21,184 nucleotides of DNA from CAZOKZ01 sp964580585 (GTDB taxonomy: Bacteria; Sumerlaeota; Sumerlaeia; SLMS01; JAHLLQ01): the NCBI GenBank assembly GCA_964580585.1, contig CAZOKZ010000076.1, positions 1-21,184 on the forward strand, given 5' to 3'. The position numbers were made by a program, and so were the translations under genes. Positions 9,201-16,159 of this stretch are shown here, piece by piece. Below the pieces are notes generated by a model. That model worked only from the letters and a program-made list of their open reading frames with translations, searched no databases and was not told where the DNA came from. Every line of letters begins with the position of its first letter. Position 1 is the stretch's first letter.

Positions 9201-10018
9201 TACCCGATTCAACCGCGCCAACCTCCATGGCATTTGTCGAAGATAATACATTAGTCGATAGAACGATCAACGGTACGTATATTGCATCGGACAATGCCAG
9301 TGGCGTAAATGTGGTACAATTATGGGTGAAAAAACCGGGGAAAGAATGGGAGTCAGTTCAGAGTATTAAGGGAGGAGAGTTTTCTTATCAATTCTGGTTT
9401 CCGTGGATGGGAGTTTATCGTTTTGCGACGGTAGCAATTGATAAGAATTGGAATTTTGAATCTGCGCCAAGCGGCGACGATCCCGGTGACGTAACCGTAT
9501 ATTGGAACTATTATCCAAACGCTCCATTTTACTATGGTTCCATTGAAGATGGAAATTATATTTTTCCGATGACGAACGATCTGGATGAAATGATTGAATT
9601 TACCGGCAATGCAAGCGGAGGACCAATAACCGTCAGGCGCGTTGTTGGCGACATCGCGCCGCCAGGATTCGACGCCGCGTACCTGATCGACGAAAGTCTT
9701 GTTATTTCAGGAGAATTTACCGGTTTAGCGACCATCACGTGGCAATACGATCCCGCCAGTCTTGCCAACTTGACTGGCCTACCCGACACGGCTTTTCAAG
9801 TCAAAGACGGACAACTTGTCAACCAGTTCGCCATCGCGCCGACCAATGTTGGTCTGGGCTCTGTTCCAACGTGGAAAGAATTTGTCATCGGCCCGGTTAC
9901 GAACACCATGACCGGTGAGTGGTATATTGGCAATCGTGAAGCTCTTCTAGATTCAGATCCTGAATCAGAAGGCTCCAAAACCAACGCAGGCATCGACGAT
10001 TGGATGGTTTGGAGATAA
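6218..10018 (+). CDS. large secreted protein with 14 beta-propeller-type repeats and C-terminal Ig-like modules
   Basis: A 1,266-aa exported protein. Residues 1-45 form a long signal region with hydrophobic core MFFWALVAFAFIATGGA, followed by a duplicated GALRAE. From about residue 190 to 860 there are 14 copies of a unit of roughly 45 residues. Its core is SAVIDPxNGYAYFGT, then PGRVVKIALGEGDxxPTRVGAV. The first copies are near-consensus and the last two (SLLDSVNRKAYFGN and CGVIDDSNGYIVIPT) are degenerate. Fourteen units fit two seven-bladed propellers, which is an inference. A beta-sandwich region follows at about 860-990, with pairs such as VRLAIYDD and GGTYWVAWQVD. An Ig-like module at about 998-1094 is clearly related to the one in the Kelch protein upstream. 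The last 170 residues are unrecognised. There are no catalytic motifs, so a binding or surface role is more likely. The ATG at 6218 has only a weak upstream GGGTGA. Confidence 0.88.
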   Translation: MVQVLGEKLKAHLFGVSGASRIQGMFFWALVAFAFIATGGALRAEGALRAEVPQLGDANIHVIPSLHASSDDGDGCTISAVVTSAMPVKSVVADLGGEGTIDLKPNASQGMGMLPGGNYVAVYEADLPGDDENEKAEDITITVTDILGRSHVDRSISGSNDSVANVYGASPTPPNGGMVRIGAERTPFNPYSECAAIDTLHGYAYFGTMTDPAEVIKIKLGDGDTAPTWVGAVILSNEDEYLSSAVIDPVRGYAYFGTRTSPGRVVKIALGEGDAPPTRVGAVTCASGEDYFRSAVIDPVNGFAYFGTDTDPGRVVKIALGAGDEVPTRVGALKSGRYFRSAVIDPANGYAYFGTYTTPGSVVKIALGKGSVLPTYAGSLSFYNDVNLISSAVIDTINGYVYFGSLEKGRIIKVEVGDGKSPLRWIGTATSSESGGGFFSAGIDPKKGYAYFGSSNHPGQVAKFELGIGDSPPKFVNKLVLDPNEDSCCCAVIDPDKGYMYLGMYFGGKIKVALGEGDEAPRRVAKVVKEVNHYVYKSAVIDPIHGYAYLGSTKRITKIALGDGNNLPTYLGSITLEKSEWNLDCAVIDEENGYAYFGTNTYPGRVVKIALGEGDDLPAFVGAVELESDEYYLRCAVIDKANGYAYFGTHNSSGRVVKVALGTGDTPPSRVGAALMNDRLVSAVIDPLNGYAYFSSDYNRLSKVALGEGDAPPQRIGRIQLFDNINCSVIDLPNGYGYFAGEKRSGASNNVYVSKVALGDGDDLPVLIGSCRLKTQTNSTFSLLDSVNRKAYFGNDKGVISKIDLGDGSDLPTFEADIILPENEKINWCGVIDDSNGYIVIPTGRALNSITKIALDQGPSGYLHGTRNFVWPFGAEVKDVRFYSYLGVGNVRLAIYDDLDPKNLLWESGVIENTISNGQLIVPISEGTPSSVGLSGGTYWVAWQVDTDEPVASYQISNNDDAFTIPHPFGPSPDRLDVMEISLNKNPAKATFTTVPDSTAPTSMAFVEDNTLVDRTINGTYIASDNASGVNVVQLWVKKPGKEWESVQSIKGGEFSYQFWFPWMGVYRFATVAIDKNWNFESAPSGDDPGDVTVYWNYYPNAPFYYGSIEDGNYIFPMTNDLDEMIEFTGNASGGPITVRRVVGDIAPPGFDAAYLIDESLVISGEFTGLATITWQYDPASLANLTGLPDTAFQVKDGQLVNQFAIAPTNVGLGSVPTWKEFVIGPVTNTMTGEWYIGNREALLDSDPESEGSKTNAGIDDWMVWR
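6335..6370 (+). repeat. perfect 18-bp tandem duplication inside the signal-peptide region
   Basis: The unit GGGGCATTGCGCGCGGAA occurs at 6335-6352 and again, without a base between, at 6353-6370. It encodes GALRAE twice, just after the hydrophobic core of the signal peptide and around the expected cleavage site. The identity of the copies suggests a recent slippage event. Confidence 0.9.
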
Positions 10019-10182
10019 ATGGGCGTTTGCTTTAGCGCTATAGCGAAGTTCGAAAGTTATGTTCCGGATCGCTCAGAATGCAAATCGCCTCTGTTTTCAA
10101 TGGGATCGTGAAAGTAATTGTTGCAGGGTTTCGCACATGGTCTCGAAAGGTGGTGCGCATCAAAACAAGTTATGATCCTGAT
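10019..10182. other. convergent intergenic interval
   Basis: The large repeat protein and the nucleotidyltransferase-fold gene end towards each other here. A 10-bp palindrome CGCTATAGCG (10036-10045) is present but has no T tract on either side, so no intrinsic terminator can be called. Confidence 0.4.
10126..10147. repeat. 22-bp intergenic motif, copy 1
   Basis: This stretch contains TTTCGCACATGGTCTCG and matches 16341-16362 at 21 of 22 positions. Some similarity continues for about ten more bases (GGTGGTGCGC here, GTTGCTGCAC there). It lies in a non-coding interval. The role is unknown. Confidence 0.6.
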
Positions 10183-11181
10183 TTATTCGGTAACAATTTG
10201 AATTGCGCGGTCAACGATGCGTTCCAGGCAGTCGAAGTTGGCGTTCAAGTATTCCATTTCGTCTTCTGTCACGGGAGCAAATTTAGCCCCGGGAAGGCGT
10301 TTGCGACGAAATGCGTCCGATGATAACTCCGCCCATTTGCGTTCACGATCCAAGCCTTCGAAAAAGGAAATACTTTCGCTTGTTTTCATCAGCGCTCTTG
10401 GAGGCACGTATATATGGATGGTGGAAATAGCGGAAATCCACAATGCTGTTCGCAAAGTCCGATTCATATTAAAGCAATATAACATGGGATCGGTTTTCGG
10501 ATCGGTACGTCGGTATTGTTTCACCCATTTGGTTAACATGCGAATTAACGGCTTGCGTGGCGCACGTTCGACGTTTTCCAGCAAGATCGCTTTGTATTGC
10601 CAAAATTCTATTTCGTTTCCAGGGTATGAAATCGAAAAGGACATTGCATCGTCATGTTCATCGAAATGATGTCGAAAGCAAGCATACCATGATTTGTTCA
10701 TGCAATGAGGATCGAGAATCATTGTTGGAAACGATTTGGGCAAAAGATCGTCAATATGTTCCTGATGCTCTTGAAATGTGGGAACTTTGACGGCATCGTT
10801 ATCGCTTGTGTTATGCACTTTTTCATCCAGATCGTATAGTACCATGAGGTCTATATCATTGTTCGGTTTTCTCGGCCGGACGGCGGAAGAGCCAAACAAT
10901 ATAGTTCGATAACAATTCTGATCCGGGTTCCCGATTTGTGGGGTACGGGCCAGAAATTCCAGTATTTCTGCAATCTCGGGATCAGGAGAAGTATTGATGC
11001 CAATCGAATATTCCAAAAACTGTCGATGGTATTGTATGTCAATTATTTCTTCCGGTACAAATGTATGGTACCGTTCGACATACGATTCGATTGTTGGCCA
11101 TAAAAGGCGGTAAAGCCGCAGGGATTTTGTCGATGGTTTTCCCTCAATCGTTGCATTTTCATGTTCTAGTCGCTGATCCAT
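10183..11181 (-). CDS. nucleotidyltransferase-fold protein (Pol beta superfamily)
   Basis: A 332-aa, probably cytoplasmic protein. The hallmark is residues 95-116, which read LFGSSAVR, then PNNDIDLMVLYD. This is the GS...DxD motif of the Pol beta nucleotidyltransferase superfamily (G97, S98, D109, D111), where the two Asp bind the metals that activate an NTP. The rest has no recognised domain. It includes an N-terminal helical part and a C-terminal part rich in aromatic and charged residues (EFWQYKAILLENVERAPRKPLIRMLTKWVKQY). The ATG at 11181 lies five bases after the stop of the upstream gene. The overlapping GAAGAG just before that stop can serve as its ribosome binding site, so translation is probably coupled. 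Possible roles include a nucleotide or tRNA modifier, an AMPylating enzyme or a toxin-antitoxin-like MNT protein. Sequence alone does not decide among them. Confidence 0.75.
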   Translation of the reverse strand: MDQRLEHENATIEGKPSTKSLRLYRLLWPTIESYVERYHTFVPEEIIDIQYHRQFLEYSIGINTSPDPEIAEILEFLARTPQIGNPDQNCYRTILFGSSAVRPRKPNNDIDLMVLYDLDEKVHNTSDNDAVKVPTFQEHQEHIDDLLPKSFPTMILDPHCMNKSWYACFRHHFDEHDDAMSFSISYPGNEIEFWQYKAILLENVERAPRKPLIRMLTKWVKQYRRTDPKTDPMLYCFNMNRTLRTALWISAISTIHIYVPPRALMKTSESISFFEGLDRERKWAELSSDAFRRKRLPGAKFAPVTEDEMEYLNANFDCLERIVDRAIQIVTE

Positions 11182-11186
11182 ACTAT

Positions 11187-13259
11187 TTACTCTTCGACAA
11201 GTTTACCGCCCGATTTCACATCGCGCCAATCTGACTGGGTTTCACTCACAACTTTCCAACTGGCAATTTTGTTATCGTTCGAATCGAATTGAACAATTCT
11301 AGTATATCCGGGCACTCCTGCTAATTTCCATTGATTTGAATCCTCGTTTTCATCTCTCTCGATTGAGATACCAAACGGTGGAGCAAATTTGTCAACACGG
11401 ATATAGTTTTCACTATTGAGGGGTTTCATAAAAGTTTCAAAGCGAATGTCGTCGGGATTTCTTCCATCGAATGGAATGGAAACAAATTTACGTGGAGGCA
11501 ATTGAATTTGGAGACGTTCATTGGAATCTACTTCCGCTTCGACCATGGCAATGGATATCTCGCTCAGAGATTCTGCCCCTTCCGGGACTTTCCCAGCCGC
11601 TAAGAGCACTTTCGAGTATTCGGTAGGAACGTTGATTAAAAAAAGACCGTCTTGATCGGTAGTTTCATATTTTCCAATCGGGATGCCTTTTTCCGTGACG
11701 ATCTGAACGATTGCCTCGTTCGCCGGAGTTCCATCCGGTGAAAGAATTTCGCCCCAAAGAACTCGCGCAGGATAAATTGTGATCTCCCACGCTTCTTTAT
11801 CTTCAATGTGTTCTTTTGTAACTTTGACTGGTTCAGGAAGACTATATTTGGGAGCTTTGGAGTAGATGCTGCCACCATACCCGCCCAGTTGGCTTTCAAT
11901 TTCAATGGAATATTCGTCGCATTCGAAAACGTTTGCTTTGAATTCGCCTTGTTCATTCGTTGTCGTGGCGCTAACTTGTTGAATGGCGATCATTCGGCCT
12001 GTGTTTTCCTGTTTGCGTAAACAGGTAATTAAGAATGGAATGCCTTCCACTGGTTGGCCATCCGGCGTTATGGCCTTTCCATTAATGATTTTATCGCCCT
12101 GCATTGGAATATCGAACTCAAAGATACGTTGGTTTCTGGGAATTCGAATTCCAACCGATGCATCTGTTTTTAACCAGGCGTTCTGTTCGGCTTTTTTCCG
12201 CCCAATAGAGACTGTGTACCGTTCCCCCGCGATAGCCGTAAATTGGAAACGACCCTCTTGCACGGGGTACTCGTCTTTCATGATCAGCACGGGGTGCTGA
12301 ACCATGGCGACGTAGCGTTCACCAGGACTGAGAGGCGGAGGATTTTCTAAAAACCCAACAACGCTTACGCCTCCCGTGCGAGCCAATATGGTGATCGGTT
12401 CCTCGATATTTTCTTCGGGATTTATGACGATCTCGATTTTTTCACGTTCATAGGGATCGTCCGGCAACGTAATTAAACCATGTCCCAATGCGTGTACTTC
12501 AATGTAAGGATGATCGCGGTTCAATTTTGCTGTAAAGCGGCCTGATGAATCTGTTTCGACTTCCTGAAAAAAACCTGTCTCGCGGGGGAGCTGATTGGGT
12601 TTGCGAATCGAAGGAGGAAGAAAATTATGGCCTACAAGTAATTTCATTCCGACGATCGGTTCACGCGTTTCTGGATGCAAGACTTCGAATAAACGTTCTC
12701 CGAACGCAGGATAATAGAGCGTAAAAACCTCTTCGTGTTGATCGCCTTGGTATTCGATGGTGCCCACATTCACTGGTTCCTGATTTCCCAGTTTGACATC
12801 GGCTTGATATCGACCGGCGGGAATATGTTCATGATGCAAAATCCCCTGGTTATTCGTAAATCCAGTTATGGCGCGGTCGCTATCTTCCGGCCAAAGCCAC
12901 ATGGAAACACGTGACATGGGAAGGAGTGTGCCCTCTTCGAGCAAGTAAATCGATAGCGACGGGTCGTCGGATTCGCTAATTGGGACGGCGTCATGAACAG
13001 GCGCCGCTCCAGCCAAAGGCGAGGCTTTCGGATTTTGTGAAATCGCAGCGGGACGCGAGTTTTTCGAGGTCGGGGTATTTCGGGGAGTCGAATTTCCCAC
13101 CTCTGGATGTTTCACATGAGCCGTCGGACTGCCATCGTCCGAAGCGTTTGTAGACATTCGTTGATCGCCTCGTTGGCGAATTGCGATTAAACAAACGATC
13201 AACACTCCAATAAAGAGAAAAAATGCACCCAAGATTTTTGCGTTCCGTTTTGAATTCAT
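11187..13259 (-). CDS. membrane-anchored protein with carboxypeptidase-regulatory-like (CarboxypepD_reg/CNA-B type) repeats
   Basis: A 690-aa protein with one N-terminal helix (ILGAFFLFIGVLIVCLIAI, residues about 9-28) after a basic start, so it is probably anchored in the cytoplasmic membrane with its bulk outside. Residues about 34-100 are a low-complexity Ser/Thr/Pro/Asn linker. The remainder shows several beta-sandwich units with the usual signature of variable-phrase plus EGxF: GFTNNQGILHHEHIPAGRY, ETDSSGRFTAKL, GKAITPDGQPVEGIPFLIT followed by TNEQGEFKANV, and GEILSPDGTPANEAIVQIV followed by TDQDGLFLINVP. Such folds act as structural stalks or scaffolds. No catalytic motif is visible. 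The start at 13259 has only a poor upstream ribosome binding site. It forms a coupled pair with the nucleotidyltransferase-fold gene 5 bp downstream and lies beyond the terminator that closes the RiPP-type cassette. Confidence 0.8.
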   Translation of the reverse strand: MNSKRNAKILGAFFLFIGVLIVCLIAIRQRGDQRMSTNASDDGSPTAHVKHPEVGNSTPRNTPTSKNSRPAAISQNPKASPLAGAAPVHDAVPISESDDPSLSIYLLEEGTLLPMSRVSMWLWPEDSDRAITGFTNNQGILHHEHIPAGRYQADVKLGNQEPVNVGTIEYQGDQHEEVFTLYYPAFGERLFEVLHPETREPIVGMKLLVGHNFLPPSIRKPNQLPRETGFFQEVETDSSGRFTAKLNRDHPYIEVHALGHGLITLPDDPYEREKIEIVINPEENIEEPITILARTGGVSVVGFLENPPPLSPGERYVAMVQHPVLIMKDEYPVQEGRFQFTAIAGERYTVSIGRKKAEQNAWLKTDASVGIRIPRNQRIFEFDIPMQGDKIINGKAITPDGQPVEGIPFLITCLRKQENTGRMIAIQQVSATTTNEQGEFKANVFECDEYSIEIESQLGGYGGSIYSKAPKYSLPEPVKVTKEHIEDKEAWEITIYPARVLWGEILSPDGTPANEAIVQIVTEKGIPIGKYETTDQDGLFLINVPTEYSKVLLAAGKVPEGAESLSEISIAMVEAEVDSNERLQIQLPPRKFVSIPFDGRNPDDIRFETFMKPLNSENYIRVDKFAPPFGISIERDENEDSNQWKLAGVPGYTRIVQFDSNDNKIASWKVVSETQSDWRDVKSGGKLVEE

Positions 13260-13318
13260 GAGAAAAGTTGCTGGTCTGATGCTTCGATGGTGAAAATCGA
13301 CCGTGATAATGGCCTTTC

Positions 13319-13356
13319 AATAAACAACGGTTGAGGGGAATTTCTCCCCTCAACCG
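13319..13356 (-). terminator. intrinsic terminator of the radical SAM / Cys-repeat peptide cassette
   Basis: CGGTTGAGGGGA (13328-13339) and TCCCCTCAACCG (13345-13356) form a perfect 12-bp stem with a 5-base loop. Reading on the minus strand, the stem is followed by TTGTTTATT (13327-13319), a T-rich tail. It starts about 44 bases after the peptide gene's stop. The plus-strand side lacks a T tract, so it works for minus-strand transcripts. Confidence 0.85.
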
Positions 13357-13399
13357 ATTTCAGCATACTGAATGGAAACCCAAGCAGCAAGGTTTGTTG

Positions 13400-14062
13400 T
13401 CAAACAATCCAATCATTGGTGTTGTCGGGATCTGTCGTGCCGTTATAGAAGACGAAACCGCAGTTATTGTCCTGGTCATTAGCCGAGAAGAAACCACGGC
13501 CGCAGTTTTCATCTGAATCTCCACCAACACCGCAATGATCGTCTTTGTCGCCGGGCGTTCCCGAAACACCGCTTTTGCTGCAATTTTCGTCTGAGGTGTT
13601 TCGCATTCCGCAACTTTCATCTCTATCGGCAAAGAACGTCTTGCCGCAGTTCTGGTCCAAATCACTCAAACTGCAATTATCATCTTTGTCGAAATCCATT
13701 CCGACCCAGCCAACGCCTTTGCCGCAATTTCCGTCGGGATCTTTGGCGCCAGAGGGCAACGTGTTGCCGCAGTTATCATCGGGGTAAATGGTCGTCGAGG
13801 ATGGGTTGTAATTTCCACAACCACTATCCGCTGCCGTTCCTCCGCCGTAAACAGGCGCATTGCATCCCGCGCTTGTGGCATGCGCACTGGCGGGCGGCAA
13901 GGATGCCAACATGGTCACCAAGGCAAAGCCTTGAAGGCCCTTGACTGATTTACGCAAAAACTCACGACGAGACTGTCCGTCGGTCATTGGGGTTTCGGGA
14001 GTTGCCGCTTCTTGAATCTCTGCGGCTTCGTCCGTCTGTTTTTTCTGATCGACAGGTTCCAT
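13400..14062 (-). CDS. Tat-exported Cys/Asp repeat protein, likely RiPP precursor
   Basis: A 220-aa protein. Residues 1-30 are a polar, Glu-rich start, followed by a twin-arginine signal SRREFLRK (31-38) with hydrophobic stretch LQGFALVTMLASLP and likely cleavage after ASAHA (58-62). The mature part has eleven Cys (67, 82, 98, 113, 130, 139, 151, 161, 177, 187, 201). Ten of them lie in units of the type D-x-D-x-N-C-G. Asp at Cys-3 occurs in 10/10, Asp at Cys-5 in 7/10, Asn at Cys-1 in 7/10, and Gly (8) or Ser (2) follows Cys. Spacing between units varies from 9 to 17 residues. The C-terminus (DPDNTNDWIV) looks like an eleventh unit lacking its Cys. Codons differ among units, so this is not a recent expansion. 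It follows an RRE-SPASM radical SAM gene by 52 bp, which supports a modified-peptide precursor. A metal-binding Asp/Cys protein is the alternative. GGAAAGGA lies about 10 bases before the ATG. Confidence 0.85.
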   Translation of the reverse strand: MEPVDQKKQTDEAAEIQEAATPETPMTDGQSRREFLRKSVKGLQGFALVTMLASLPPASAHATSAGCNAPVYGGGTAADSGCGNYNPSSTTIYPDDNCGNTLPSGAKDPDGNCGKGVGWVGMDFDKDDNCSLSDLDQNCGKTFFADRDESCGMRNTSDENCSKSGVSGTPGDKDDHCGVGGDSDENCGRGFFSANDQDNNCGFVFYNGTTDPDNTNDWIV

Positions 14063-14114
14063 TTGGTTTTGGTCCTTTCCCTCATTTGAAGGTTGTTTTT
14101 AGTCGCCCAGCTAT

Positions 14115-15755
14115 TTAGATCGCCGACGCTGTTCCGTCGGCGTCGATCCCACGTTCGTACTCCAATCCCGCTCCGATCCCTAAATACTTCTCCGGGTCGG
14201 TGTTGCCCGTTTCCTCCGGGTTTGATTGAAGGTCTTGCTTGTTTTTCTCGGCTTGGTTTTCCGTCACGATTTTTTTCGAGGCGTAGTACGCATACAACGA
14301 GCGGTGAATGCCTTTACGGATGCCATCGCACATGGTTTCGGAGGCGCGCCAGACTTCTCCGTCGTCGTTTGAAAGCAGCCATGTGCATAATCCACCACAT
14401 AGACGGCGGGCCCAGCATCCAGAGCACTTCGGTTTGGCGGTATAGTGCGCCTGGCGATAGTAATTCATAATCGCCTCTTTATCCAAACCATTGTAAATGT
14501 CGCCGATTTTATAGTTATCCATTCCAACATATCGATGGCATGGAAAGATCACCCCATCGGTATCCACGGCGTTGGTGTTTCTGCCGACACCGCACATGAT
14601 GCCGTAATAATAACGCGAAGTATTGTGCATCTGGGCTAACGCCCCTTCGTAAGGCGAATAGACTGGCTTTTCGCGTTTTCTCACCGCTTCAAGGAATCGA
14701 TCGAGGAATTCTTCCTGCTCGATGTCCAACGCCATGCGTTGCTCGGCGGTAAAGCCGATCTTGTCGTCCGAGGTGGAAAACGGTCTTTCTTCCGCCGATC
14801 CGACGCCAATATGGAGAAAGCCCGCAGCGGCAATCGCATCGGCTGCTTTGATTGCGGACGCATTGTTTCGTGTGAGCGTGGCGCGAATTTTCAACTGTTC
14901 GTGGTGTTGGCCGTTGTCCAGATAATCTTGCTGGAATTTCAGCGCGTTATCCACGACACGATCGTACGACCCGGCCCCGCCTCGCATCACGCGATTCCGA
15001 TCATGGCCTTCCTTGTCGCCGTCAATGCTCACCAGACTGGCAAACTGATGCTCGACCAGAAACTTTCTTGCTTCGGGCGTTAACAACACCCCGTTTGTTG
15101 AAATCTGATAAAAGAATTTTTTGTCGGTGGTTTTTTCCAGGCCTTTGCAGTATTCCACCACCTGCTTGATCAACCGGAAGTTCAACAACGCTTCTCCGCC
15201 GAAGAACTGAATCGACAAATGCGGGCGATTGCGGCTTTTTTCGACAAGGTAATCCACCGCTTGTTTAGCCACATCGAACGTCATGAGCTTGCCACGCGCA
15301 TTCGACCCCTGTTCTTCCGCGTAACAATACTTGCAGGCTAAGTTGCACGATTGGGCAACGAACAATTGAATTCGCCGGGGGGCGTGATTCCACAGCGATT
15401 CGAAATACTGTTCGGCTTCCGGTTCGCTCGGGGCTCCTTCGTATTGAAAAAAGCCTGCTTCGCGCAATATCTCGATTTCTTCAAACGCCAGGGTGTACTC
15501 TTCGCCTGGGAAAAGCCGCAGAAGTTCCTCTTTCGTATGATCCTTGGCCCGGCTCAGAAGGTCATAGGCACGTTCATCGGTTGCCAGCACGGCGCCCGTT
15601 GCGATGTCGTATAAAATGAAAGCTTCACGATACTTGAAGACTTCAAACGTGCGATAGTCCAGCCACCCGGGTTTTCCAGGGTCAAGTGGATGACGTGGAT
15701 ATTCTTCCCAACTCCCACGCAAACTCCGCGCGGTATTGTTTTCTACCGTGAGCAT
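14115..15755 (-). CDS. radical SAM/SPASM peptide maturase with RRE/PqqD-like N-terminus
   Basis: A 546-aa cytoplasmic enzyme expected to use S-adenosylmethionine and several iron-sulfur clusters to modify a peptide. Residues about 36-105 (FKYREAFILYDIATGAVLATDERAYDLL and following) resemble the RRE/PqqD-like recognition domain. The radical SAM core starts with C137-x3-C141-x2-C144 (CNLACKYC) and has FFGGEAL at 184-190. The SPASM part has the full seven Cys: C388, C406, C444, C447, C453, C457 and C476, with C-x2-C-x5-C-x3-C exactly as expected. Overall it resembles SCIFF/ranthipeptide and QhpD-type maturases, which make thioether links from Cys to non-alpha carbons. A charged tail of about 55 residues follows and has no clear match. 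GAGGTGA sits five bases before the ATG. The presumed substrate is the Cys/Asp repeat protein 52 bp downstream, in the same transcript. Confidence 0.93.
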   Translation of the reverse strand: MLTVENNTARSLRGSWEEYPRHPLDPGKPGWLDYRTFEVFKYREAFILYDIATGAVLATDERAYDLLSRAKDHTKEELLRLFPGEEYTLAFEEIEILREAGFFQYEGAPSEPEAEQYFESLWNHAPRRIQLFVAQSCNLACKYCYAEEQGSNARGKLMTFDVAKQAVDYLVEKSRNRPHLSIQFFGGEALLNFRLIKQVVEYCKGLEKTTDKKFFYQISTNGVLLTPEARKFLVEHQFASLVSIDGDKEGHDRNRVMRGGAGSYDRVVDNALKFQQDYLDNGQHHEQLKIRATLTRNNASAIKAADAIAAAGFLHIGVGSAEERPFSTSDDKIGFTAEQRMALDIEQEEFLDRFLEAVRKREKPVYSPYEGALAQMHNTSRYYYGIMCGVGRNTNAVDTDGVIFPCHRYVGMDNYKIGDIYNGLDKEAIMNYYRQAHYTAKPKCSGCWARRLCGGLCTWLLSNDDGEVWRASETMCDGIRKGIHRSLYAYYASKKIVTENQAEKNKQDLQSNPEETGNTDPEKYLGIGAGLEYERGIDADGTASAI

Positions 15756-15863
15756 ACATCACCTCGCGATTATGTTCTCTCTCATGTCTCAGTTTGCTGC
15801 CGATTGAACCCGGTACGTTGCGGCGCCCTCCGTGGGGGAGCAACCCGAAAATGCCAAAATTTT

Positions 15864-15875
15864 TTGAAATTTCAA
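15864..15875. promoter_or_regulatory. 12-bp palindrome, possible operator upstream of the radical SAM gene
   Basis: TTGAAATTTCAA is perfectly self-complementary and lies 109 bases upstream of the radical SAM start, in an AT-rich patch. It could be a dimeric-regulator site. Chance is not excluded, because AT-rich palindromes of this size are common. Confidence 0.3.
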
Positions 15876-16159
15876 TAATCGGAAAATATGTATCCTGAAG
15901 TCAGCTAATGCCGCTTCGTCAAAATCAGACCGCTGGCAGACCCCCTTCGTAAGTTGCGAAATCATTGATTTTGGATGGCTTATCGATGCGATGGGGAAAA
16001 AGTACGGTGCCATTGGTCGAAATGGACAAAGTTCGTCTTGGAATTAGAGAATAGTTGTTGGTAAACAGGAAGTTATTTGCTTGGAAAGTGAATGCGTAAA
16101 CCGTTGAATTCAGGCGGCTTGCTCCCCAGGATGTCCGTCATGGGTAAAGGTTTAAGGGT

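Noticed and set aside
13400..13880. CRISPR-like or DNA-level repeat array in the Cys-repeat gene
   Set aside because: The repetition is at protein level only: spacing varies and codons differ among units.
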